Origin: Bacteroidaceae bacterium
GTDB lineage: Bacteria > Bacteroidota > Bacteroidia > Bacteroidales > Bacteroidaceae
Reading direction: 5' to 3'
Assembly (NCBI GenBank): GCA_017559845.1
Contig: JAFYQQ010000013.1
Location: forward strand, 1-62,184
DNA: 62,184 nucleotides
Shown: one piece after another, positions 8,133-14,954 of the stretch
Layout of the letters: the number at the start of each line of letters is the position of its first letter
Position numbering within the stretch: the first letter of the stretch is position 1
The notes under the pieces: model-generated
What the model was told of the DNA's origin: nothing
Databases searched by the model: none
The model's input: only the letters and a program-made list of their open reading frames with translations
Translations under genes and position numbers: made by a program

Positions 8133-9248
8133 ATGAATGCGCCAATAAAGATGAAAGGACTGTTTACAACGAATTTACACAAAAACGATGTTGTTCCGTA
8201 TGAAAAATGCCTGAATTGCGGAACGGAGCTACAAGGAATGTACTGCCACAAATGTGGCCAACAGGCATCAAACCCGACGCCAAAAGTATGGGAATTCATC
8301 CTCGAATACATGAACAACGCTTTCATTTGGGATACAAAATTCTTTCCCACAATATGGAACTTGCTTCGCCGCCCCGGCTTCCTGACCAACGAATTCATTT
8401 CCGGAAAATTTGTCGCCTACGAACATCCGCTGAAGCTGAACATGTTCTTCCTCTTTGTGTTCGTCTCCATGTTCCTGCTTTTCTCCGACATTGAGAAAGC
8501 CGACAAGGCTTTTGACGATGTGACAAGCCACGAACTGGTTCGGCCCGCACTGTCGCTGAGTGCAATAACCGAAGATGCGGATTACGCGAAAAAGCTGGAA
8601 GAATCGGCAAGAGACACAATCAGGTTGGCCATACCGTCATTGGTGGCAAAACAACACCCGCAGGTTGTCACCGTAATCCGCCCTCTCACGAATCATGATG
8701 AAGAAATGGACACCCTTGAAGTTGCCGTTCCACGCATATTGATTCAGGATAAAATCATCACAAACAGCGGCAGTGCTGTTTATTCCTTCACTGAGAAAAA
8801 CGAAAAGGTGGACAATTTTCTGCAGCTGGACGTGGTGTCCATGGTGTTTCAGAAAATAGTGTACCTGTTGACACAGTACTTCCCCTTGATTTTCTTGTTG
8901 ACATCGCCCCTTTTGGCCTTTGCCGTGCAACTGTTGCATTGGAAACGGAAAGAGCCGGCAATCAATTCTTTCATCTTTGCCCTGCATTACACGGCCCTTG
9001 TCGAATTCCTGCTGCTGGTCATTTACGCGCTATACCTTTCCTTACGGCCAAGTCTTGACATCCTGGAATGGATAATGACATTGGGGTCCTGCCTTTATCT
9101 GACCGTTGCCGTCAAAAACGTGTACGAGAACAATTCATGGACAAAGTCAATAGTGAAAGCCTTGCTGATAAGCCTTACCTATCTTGCGATTTGCTTCCTG
9201 GCTTTCTTTACGATTTTCATCGTTGCAATATTCCATGTTGCCACATAA
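8133..9248 (+). CDS. DUF3667 family membrane protein with N-terminal zinc ribbon
   Basis: 371 aa from the ATG at 8133; ATG 8151 is the alternative. A CxxC zinc ribbon (CLNCGTELQGMYCHKCGQQ) near residue 28 is followed by the family block around TPKVWEF, the run RRPGFLTNEFISGKFVAYEHPLK cut here into RRPGFLTNEF and YEHPLKLN, and a first membrane segment (MFFLFVFVSMFLLF). Four further hydrophobic segments occupy the C-terminal half. A soluble insert lies between the first segment and the rest. DUF3667 proteins are common in Bacteroidetes and have no known function. The TPR/HTH regulator starts 37 nt downstream, so co-transcription is likely. The in-frame TTG at 8109 overlaps the promoter region and is not a credible start. 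Confidence 0.85.
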   Translation: MNAPIKMKGLFTTNLHKNDVVPYEKCLNCGTELQGMYCHKCGQQASNPTPKVWEFILEYMNNAFIWDTKFFPTIWNLLRRPGFLTNEFISGKFVAYEHPLKLNMFFLFVFVSMFLLFSDIEKADKAFDDVTSHELVRPALSLSAITEDADYAKKLEESARDTIRLAIPSLVAKQHPQVVTVIRPLTNHDEEMDTLEVAVPRILIQDKIITNSGSAVYSFTEKNEKVDNFLQLDVVSMVFQKIVYLLTQYFPLIFLLTSPLLAFAVQLLHWKRKEPAINSFIFALHYTALVEFLLLVIYALYLSLRPSLDILEWIMTLGSCLYLTVAVKNVYENNSWTKSIVKALLISLTYLAICFLAFFTIFIVAIFHVAT

Positions 9249-9285
9249 CGCCCGCATCATTTGTACGTATATATAATAATGTAAT

Positions 9286-11235
9286 ATGTGTTTACTCCTT
9301 TGGCGCAAAAACATTCTGCTGCTTATCGCATCAATGCTGATTTGCTGTACCGGCCTGGCAAATGAAAGCCTCTACCGGAAGGCAAGAACATTGCAACGCG
9401 ACGGAAAACATGACGAAGCCATCGAGGCGTTCAAGTCCTACCTGTCACAGCCGGTGGACAAGAATGCCCAACAAACAGCCCTGCACATCGAAGCCTTGGT
9501 ACAACTGATGAATACATACCAAAGCAAGGGAGAGCCGGAAGCCTGCATCGTTGCACTGGAAGAAGTGTTCAAGGCATCCACCACCCTGCAGAACCGGTGC
9601 TTGAGGGACTTTTATTCGGTAAAGGGATACGCCTTGTCGCGTACGGAACGGATGCAGGAGGCAGAAGAAACAATGCTGAAAGCCCTTGCCCTGCCCCTTC
9701 ACCAGGCCACGCCCGAACGTTATTTCCGCGACTATGCCTATGCCGCGGCCGTGTTTTACAGCAATCCGGGCTATCAGAAAGAGGTTATCAACTGGTGCGA
9801 AGAGGCGATGGTGCAAGCCCAGCAGTGCGAGAACACCTCGGGCAAGCAATGGGTGGCGGCGATGTTGGGCTCGCTCTACAAACGGAACGGACAGCTCAAC
9901 AAGACCCTGCAGTTGTTTCAGCAAAGCAAGGAAGAGGCACTGGCAAGAAAGGACGATTTGGGGGTGCTGAACAGCCTGCATACGCTGACCGACATTTTCC
10001 TTTACTTTGACATCCCAGAATATGCCAACCGGTACGCATCGGAAGCCATTCGGGTGGAAACCGGAATGACGACAAAGAATCCGATGGTTTCCGCACAGAC
10101 GTATATAAACAAAGGAAGGGCATTGCATTTGCTCGGAGAGATGGACTCCGTTCCATTCTATGCCGAAGAGGCCAGAAAACTCTGCCAGTCCCTGCCTTAC
10201 AACAGCGGCATGGTGGACGTGAACCTCTTGTGCGGTTTCTTCCTTACCGAAAAGGGCGGGGATGCCCATCCCTCTGGCGTTAGGGAACTGCAGCAGGTAA
10301 CCCTCCAGGGAACGGCCGCCAACCGTGCAAAGGCCTATCACCAATTGGCACAAACCTACCTGAAGCACGAGAAGTACGACTCGGCAGAAGTAATGCTGGA
10401 CAGCATGTATTCTTTGCTGGCACAGAGTAAATCACCGGCCTATATCCACCTTGACTATGAACCCATCCTGAATTACTACCTGAAAAGCAGGGACCAGAAG
10501 AACGTGGAACGATATGTCAGGCTGATGCTACAGGAGCAGCAGGCGTTCAAGGACATGCGGCTCAACTTCAACCTTGTGGAAACCATCGTTGGCCTGCAAA
10601 CCGAACAGAAGAGACAGGAGCTGAGAATCATCCAGCTGGCACAGGCGAACCAACGCCTCTGGCTGCTGAGTTGCATCGCACTGGCAATCATCGTAATTTT
10701 TATTGTCTCGGCACTACTTTTCCGTCAGAAGAAACAACATAAGGACCAAATGGAGCAGGCCGATGCCAAACTTTCACAGTTGATGCAAAAACTGAACGAA
10801 TCCAATACTGCAAAGGAATTGAGGACAAACGAAATCAACGAATACTTGAAAGAAAAAGCAAACCGTCAGGAATTGGAAACGATGACGCCTTTCCTCCTTC
10901 CGAAAGACGGGGAAACCAAGTTCCGCCAATGCTTTGAACTGCTGTATCCGCATTTTCTCCCCCGCCTGCGCGAAAGGATCCCGTCCATTACCCGGCGTGA
11001 AGAACTTCTCTCCATGCTCATCGTTCTAAAGCAGGACAACAAGAAAATTGCCGAACTCATGGCCATTGCCCCCCGAAGCGTCATAATGCTTCGCCACCGC
11101 TTCCGCCAAAAGATTGGCATGGAGACCGCCATCTCGCTGGAAAACTTTATCGAAGAGACATTGAGGCTCAAAGACGAATCCAGCGAAATTGTAGTCAACC
11201 CGGACGTGCAAGAAAACAGTCCCTCAACATTGTGA
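9286..11235 (+). CDS. TPR / transmembrane / HTH putative regulator
   Basis: 649 aa. A hydrophobic N terminus (likely signal peptide, ILLLIASMLICCTGLA) is followed by tetratricopeptide-type helix pairs over about residues 28-440. There is one membrane segment at about 458-478 (LWLLSCIALAIIVIFIVSA), a coiled coil of about 50 residues, and a C-terminal domain that resembles a LuxR-like helix-turn-helix (ITRREELLSMLIVLKQDNKKIAELM, shown here as ITRREELL and NKKIAELM, then APRSVIMLRHRFRQKIG). This architecture occurs in Bacteroidales as a one-protein membrane sensor that senses outside and binds DNA inside. Target genes are not visible. It sits directly behind the DUF3667 gene. Confidence 0.75.
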   Translation: MCLLLWRKNILLLIASMLICCTGLANESLYRKARTLQRDGKHDEAIEAFKSYLSQPVDKNAQQTALHIEALVQLMNTYQSKGEPEACIVALEEVFKASTTLQNRCLRDFYSVKGYALSRTERMQEAEETMLKALALPLHQATPERYFRDYAYAAAVFYSNPGYQKEVINWCEEAMVQAQQCENTSGKQWVAAMLGSLYKRNGQLNKTLQLFQQSKEEALARKDDLGVLNSLHTLTDIFLYFDIPEYANRYASEAIRVETGMTTKNPMVSAQTYINKGRALHLLGEMDSVPFYAEEARKLCQSLPYNSGMVDVNLLCGFFLTEKGGDAHPSGVRELQQVTLQGTAANRAKAYHQLAQTYLKHEKYDSAEVMLDSMYSLLAQSKSPAYIHLDYEPILNYYLKSRDQKNVERYVRLMLQEQQAFKDMRLNFNLVETIVGLQTEQKRQELRIIQLAQANQRLWLLSCIALAIIVIFIVSALLFRQKKQHKDQMEQADAKLSQLMQKLNESNTAKELRTNEINEYLKEKANRQELETMTPFLLPKDGETKFRQCFELLYPHFLPRLRERIPSITRREELLSMLIVLKQDNKKIAELMAIAPRSVIMLRHRFRQKIGMETAISLENFIEETLRLKDESSEIVVNPDVQENSPSTL

Positions 11236-11308
11236 GCTATCAGCTTTGAACGATGAGCCGATATGACAATAAGGGATAAAAGGCTCACGGCACAAAAGTG
11301 CATGAAAG

Positions 11309-11360
11309 ATGCGAGTCGTCTCACGTCTCACATCTCATTGCTCATCGCTCATTGCTCAAT
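11309..11360. repeat. CTCAT-rich direct repeat, copy 1
   Basis: Begins GCGAGTC and continues with TCTCA / CTCATTGCTCAT units. A similar 50-bp segment lies at 11847-11900, 540 bp away in the same orientation; together they bracket four copies of the hairpin repeat. Confidence 0.6.
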
Positions 11361-11363
11361 AAT

Positions 11364-11413
11364 CCGTCTGGAAGACGGGAATTTAAATAGCCGCGGGTTC
11401 TTGAACCCGTGGA
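11364..11413 (+). repeat. Double-hairpin dispersed repeat (reference copy)
   Basis: Hairpin A is CCGTCTGGAAGACGG. A spacer containing AATAGCC follows, then hairpin B, CCGCGGGTT-CTTG-AACCCGTGG. Other copies in the window keep both hairpins but change the B stem on both sides. Confidence 0.8.
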
Positions 11414-11435
11414 AAAAATGATGATAGAATAAATA

Positions 11436-11542
11436 GGCGTCTGCAAAGACGCGGAACGGCAACGTGGAATTATCAAGCGAAATTCGTTCAACGTTAAACG
11501 CCTATCGTTAAAAACCGTTTCCGTTCCCCGTCTTTCAGACGG
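11436..11542 (+). repeat. About 100-bp duplicated segment, copy 1
   Basis: Runs from GGCGTCTGCAAAGACGC to the hairpin CCGTCTTTCAGACGG. It matches 12591-12690 through the shared core TCAAGCGAAATTCGTT. The two copies differ by small gaps and point changes. Confidence 0.7.
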
Positions 11543-11567
11543 CCTTGATGATGGATACTTTCATATA

Positions 11568-11616
11568 CCACGGACTTAAAAGTCCGCGGCTATTCAAATC
11601 CCCGTCTTTCAGACGC
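11568..11616 (-). repeat. Double-hairpin repeat
   Basis: Minus orientation. B stem CCACGGACTT / AAGTCCGCGG, then GGCTATT, then a CGTCTTTCAGACG hairpin. Compared with 11364 the B stem has changed GGGTT/AACCC to GGACTT/AAGTCC on both arms. Confidence 0.75.
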
Positions 11617-11757
11617 TTTTCGTTCATCGTTAAATGTCCTTCCTTCGGATGCCTTATTGTGCGGACGTGAGAAATCTTGGGTATGAAAGCCTGTCGGCTA
11701 TTCAAATCCTTGTTTTCCGGGCGTTTTTTCGTCTGCATAAGGTGATACCATGAGAAT

Positions 11758-11812
11758 GCGTCTGGAAGACGAGAAGCCCGAAGGACGAATAGCCGCGGAC
11801 AAAGTCCGTGGA
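11758..11812 (+). repeat. Double-hairpin repeat with extended spacer
   Basis: GCGTCTGGAAGACG, then a longer spacer that includes GCCCGAAGGACGAATAGCC, then B stem CGCGGACAAAGTCCGTGG. Confidence 0.7.
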
Positions 11813-11846
11813 ATTTGAGACAAATCCCCCTAAAACAGCGTCTGAA

Positions 11847-11900
11847 TGAAGCGAGTCAACTCACATCTCATATCTCATTGCTCATAACTCATCGTTAATG
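11847..11900. repeat. CTCAT-rich direct repeat, copy 2
   Basis: Begins GCGAGTCAACTCAC and continues TCTCATATCTCATTGCTCAT; similar to 11309-11360. Confidence 0.6.
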
Positions 11901-11999
11901 TCAAATATTTTTACTTCTGTTGTTTTCTTGTTAAGATACGTTTTTATAACGAAAACCAAGTTTTTTTAAGAAAAAATCCAATAACCCCTCAATTTCAAG

Positions 12000-12055
12000 T
12001 TTCCAACTGGGAAAATAAATTTTTCCAACTGGAAACATATTTTTTCCCAACTGGG
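12000..12055. repeat. Short palindrome array, 22-bp period
   Basis: Three copies of a TTTCCAACTGGAAA-like inverted repeat, with CCAACTGG starting at 12003, 12025 and 12047. Spacers are A/T-rich. Confidence 0.65.
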
Positions 12056-12455
12056 CGTTTTTTTTCGGCTCAACTGACAAAAACCTCTTTCCGCCCATAA
12101 CGCCCTTGTTTCCGCAAGTTTTATTTTGTAAAATTCTTTTACCAAATCTGAGAATGGCACACAGACGACGCAGATACGACAGAGGCCGCAGATTTTTATT
12201 TTTGGACAGAAGTATTGAATTGGCTTCCCCAAAATGAGTGTAGAAATAACAAATGACTCCAAATGTCATGCTGAATTTAGTTCAGCATGACCGTCTCTTT
12301 GGGCTGTTATATAGAAGAACATAAGGACATGTTTTTCTTTTGAGTCTTCTATATACCAAAAGATGATGGTCCAGAGTAGAGTATCGTGATGATGGAGGTC
12401 TGGAAGGCACTTTTCAAAACGATGAGCATTTAATGTTGAATGATAAACGGAAAAT

Positions 12456-12854
12456 CGTTTGGAAGACGCGAAGTTAAATAGCCGGTTAAACCCGTGGAAA
12501 ATGAATCTTCATCATCAGAGCCGTCTGAAAGACGGGAAAATGAATAGCCGGGGGCTTTTAAGCCCTCGGTCTCTGCGTCCGCAAAATAATGGCGTCTGCG
12601 AAGACGCGAATCGGCAACATGGAGTTGTCAAGCGAAATTCGTTAAACGTTTATCGTTAAAAACTATTGCCGTTCCCCGTCTTCCAGACGGATTCTTAATG
12701 TGGTTTCTTGTTTCCACGGGTTTAAAAACCCGCGGCTATTCGCCTTTACGGGCTTCTCGTCTTCCAGACTCCTTTCCATTATATCATCTTGTTCCGAGGA
12801 TAAAGACGTCTGGAAGACGAGAAATTAAATAGCCGCGGACTTTTAAGTCCGTGG
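12456..12854. repeat. Second cluster of double-hairpin repeats
   Basis: Units at 12456-12498 (+, degraded), 12521-12570 (+, B stem GGGCTTTTAAGCCC), 12714-12770 (minus, B stem CACGGGTTTAAAAACCCGCGG cut as GGGTTT/AAACCC), and 12805-12854 (+, B stem GGACTTTTAAGTCC). The stretch also contains copy 2 of the 100-bp segment (12591-12690). The lead-in at about 12330-12410 resembles 32563-32650, which also precedes a hairpin repeat. Confidence 0.7.
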
Positions 12855-12963
12855 TAAAATTGTCACATCAGATAAACCGTCTGTGAAGACGGGGGATGAC
12901 AACGTGGAATCAAGCCCTTGCGCCTGTTATTCGCCTTCGCTCATCGAAAACATCTTTATTTAG

Positions 12964-12980
12964 TTATCGGACACCAATCA
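12964..12980. other. Sequence shared with the hairpin at 2637-2672
   Basis: GTTATCGGACACCAATC is the reverse complement of part of the hairpin arm at 2637-2672. It sits directly at the 3' end of the truncated HTH gene and may be the scar of a mobile element. Confidence 0.4.
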
Positions 12981-13184
12981 TTATACAAATTCTTCCTCTG
13001 CAACCATGGTTGGATAGGTCCTCTGCTCGTCATAAATCAGGTTGATGTCAAGCGCATCCTCAAGTTTGGATAGGGTGTCAAGGGAGATGTTTTCCCTGCC
13101 TTTCAGAATTTTTGAAACGTATTGTTGGGTACAATTCATTCGTTCTGCAAGCGCTTTTTGCCCGAAATAGAAAAACCCTCGCAA
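12981..13184 (-). pseudogene. Truncated XRE-type helix-turn-helix gene
   Basis: The frame encodes an XRE-like HTH (KALAERMNCTQQYVSKILKG, then NISLDTLSKLEDAL). There is no ATG before the first helix: the frame starts only with a TTG inside the terminator hairpin of fba, and the first true ATG (13139) falls in the middle of the HTH. Related proteins I recall carry about 30 more residues upstream. I infer that the 5' end has been lost and replaced by fba downstream sequence. A 52-residue remnant from 13139 could still be translated, but it would lack helix one. Confidence 0.6.
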
Positions 13185-13211
13185 AATCTGTGTGAGGATT
13201 CTTGCGAGGGT
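13171..13211 (-). terminator. Intrinsic terminator of fba
   Basis: On the minus strand an 11-bp stem AACCCTCGCAA / TTGCGAGGGTT is followed directly by TTTC, 36 nt after the fba stop. It also forms the fused front end of the truncated HTH frame. Confidence 0.75.
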
Positions 13212-13246
13212 TGGACTTATGCCGTAACCGGCAAAATGGGGATTGA

Positions 13247-14245
13247 TTACAACTTGTCGTTAGAACCGAGCACGTTGATAATCTTGTGGGTATACAGCTT
13301 CTTCATGTTGTCGCGAGCAGGACCCAGGTACTTGCGGGGGTCGAACTCAGCGGGCTTCTCGGCGAAGGTCTGACGGATAGCAGCGGTCATGGCCAGACGA
13401 GAGTCAGAGTCGATGTTGATCTTGCAAACAGCGCTCTTTGCAGCCTCGCGCAACCACTCTTCGGGAATACCGATGGCAGCCTTCAGGGCACCGCCGAACT
13501 TGTTGATGGTCTCAACCTCGTCCTGGGGAACTGAAGAAGAACCGTGCAGTACGATGGGGAATCCGGGAAGCTTCTCCTCAACAGCCTTCAATACGTCGAA
13601 TGCCAAGGGAGGAGGAACCATACGGCCGGTAGCGGGATCGATGGTGCACTGTTCGGGAGTGAACTTGTAAGCACCGTGGCTGGTACCGATAGAGATAGCC
13701 AAAGAGTCGCAACCGGTGCGGGTAGCGAAGTCGATTACTTCTTCGGGATCGGTGTAGGTGTGGTGGTCAGAAGAAACTTCGTCTTCAACACCAGCCAAAA
13801 CGCCCAGCTCGCCTTCAACGGTTACGTCGAACTGATGAGCATACTCAACAACCTTCTTGGTGAGGGCTACGTTCTCCTCGTAGGGGAGGTGAGAACCGTC
13901 GATCATCACTGAAGAGAAACCAGAGTCGATACAGCTCTTGCAGGTTTCGAAAGTGTCACCGTGGTCGAGGTGCAGAACAATCTGAGGATTCTGGCAGCCC
14001 AGTTCCTTTGCGTATTCAACAGCACCCTGAGCCATGTAGCGCAACAGAGTGGCGTTGGCATACTGACGGGCACCCTTAGATACCTGGAGGATAACGGGAG
14101 AGTTGGTCTCTACTGCTGCAGAGATGATGGCCTGCATCTGCTCCATGTTGTTGAAGTTGAAAGCGGGGATGGCATAGCCACCTGCTACTGCCTTGGCAAA
14201 CATTTCACGGGTGTTCACCAGACCCAATTCCTTGTAACTTGTCAT
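13247..14245 (-). CDS. fba: Class II fructose-bisphosphate aldolase
   Basis: 332 aa. Cleaves fructose-1,6-bisphosphate into glyceraldehyde-3-phosphate and dihydroxyacetone phosphate in glycolysis and runs in reverse in gluconeogenesis; cytosolic. Class II marks are the zinc-binding histidines in VLHLDHGDTFE, the VEGELGVLAGVED block with the active-site loop glutamate, SIGTSHGAYKF with another zinc histidine, and VLHGSSSVP with the phosphate-binding serines. Full length for the family. Its own promoter box lies at 14306-14299 and a strong terminator follows. It is divergent from rpmE2. Confidence 0.95.
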   Translation of the reverse strand: MTSYKELGLVNTREMFAKAVAGGYAIPAFNFNNMEQMQAIISAAVETNSPVILQVSKGARQYANATLLRYMAQGAVEYAKELGCQNPQIVLHLDHGDTFETCKSCIDSGFSSVMIDGSHLPYEENVALTKKVVEYAHQFDVTVEGELGVLAGVEDEVSSDHHTYTDPEEVIDFATRTGCDSLAISIGTSHGAYKFTPEQCTIDPATGRMVPPPLAFDVLKAVEEKLPGFPIVLHGSSSVPQDEVETINKFGGALKAAIGIPEEWLREAAKSAVCKINIDSDSRLAMTAAIRQTFAEKPAEFDPRKYLGPARDNMKKLYTHKIINVLGSNDKL

Positions 14246-14298
14246 AATCGTTAAGTAGAATTTGTTATTATATTAATAATGAAATGACTTTCTGTGTG

Positions 14299-14306
14299 CA
14301 AAGGTA
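14299..14306 (-). promoter_or_regulatory. -7 box of the fba promoter
   Basis: TACCTTTG on the minus strand, about 53 nt upstream of the fba start codon. The 357-bp gap between fba and rpmE2 holds this promoter and the rpmE2 promoter; I see nothing else in it. Confidence 0.7.
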
Positions 14307-14475
14307 CATAAATCTGCACGAATTTGGGCATCTTTTGCTCATTTTTTTAGAGCCGATTGCAAGAAACGGCCACTTTGGCGCTCAGTTTTCCCGATTTCAG
14401 TGGTTGCAGATACATTGCCCGAATCATGTGTGAAAGACAAAACAAGGGGAAAATCAGAAAATTATCCTTAAAAAC

Positions 14476-14507
14476 TTTGGCTGATTCGGCAAAATCCTAT
14501 ACCTTTG
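14476..14507 (+). promoter_or_regulatory. rpmE2 promoter
   Basis: -33 box TTTG at 14476-14479, 20-nt spacer, -7 box TACCTTTG at 14500-14507. The leader is about 90 nt and A/T-rich. Confidence 0.75.
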
Positions 14508-14602
14508 CATGCTGAAAAAGCATTTCAACTCGTTATACAGACCATTACACATATAGTTACCAGCTATATATCAAGAAGATAAATAATAAAAATATTAAAG
14601 AT

Positions 14603-14854
14603 ATGAAACAAGGCATTCATCCCGAAAACTATCGTACTGTTGTGTTCAAGGACATGAGCAACGGCGATATGTTCCTGAGCCGCTCTACTTGCAAGACCAA
14701 CGATACCGTTGAGTTCGAGGGCGAGACTTATCCTGTAGTTAAGTTGGAAATCTCTAACACCTCTCACCCCTTCTATACTGGTAAGAGCAAGTTGGTGGAC
14801 ACCGCAGGTCGTGTAGACAAGTTCATGAGCCGCTACGCCAGAGCCAAGAAGTAA
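14603..14854 (+). CDS. rpmE2: Ribosomal protein bL31, type B
   Basis: 83 aa. Structural protein of the 50S subunit. The opening MKQGIHPENYRTVVFKDMSN and the SHPFYTGK and DTAGRVDKFMSRY blocks are those of type B L31. The zinc-binding CxxC pairs of type A are absent, so this is the zinc-free form. It has its own promoter and a strong terminator, so it is a single-gene unit. The pairing with a divergent fba is one I know from other Bacteroidales. Confidence 0.95.
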   Translation: MKQGIHPENYRTVVFKDMSNGDMFLSRSTCKTNDTVEFEGETYPVVKLEISNTSHPFYTGKSKLVDTAGRVDKFMSRYARAKK

Positions 14855-14881
14855 TCGAGGAACTGGACGAGAGAGAAAAAC

Positions 14882-14925
14882 AACAGGTGTGGATACTTTC
14901 TGGTATTAACACCTGTTTTTCTTTT
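14882..14925 (+). terminator. rpmE2 terminator
   Basis: Stem ACAGGTGT / ACACCTGT with an 18-nt loop, then TTTTTCTTTT, 28 nt after the rpmE2 stop. Confidence 0.8.
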
Positions 14926-14954
14926 AGAGTAATGGTTATTAATTTTATAATGTC

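Larger units (their letters stand above)
11236..12980. other. 1.7-kb gene-free repeat island
   Basis: No credible gene. It holds copies of a double-hairpin repeat on both strands (11364-11413, 11568-11616, 11758-11812, 12456-12498, 12521-12570, 12714-12770, 12805-12854), a separate duplicated segment (11436-11542 and 12591-12690), two simple CTCAT-rich direct repeats (11309-11360 and 11847-11900), and a 22-bp palindrome array (12000-12055). Short open frames here repeat the same peptide in different places because they are translations of the repeats. Confidence 0.8.

Noticed and set aside
11535..12659. Short frames in the repeat island that share the peptide LNSRGLLSP
   Set aside because: They are translations of the double-hairpin repeat in different copies, not related genes.
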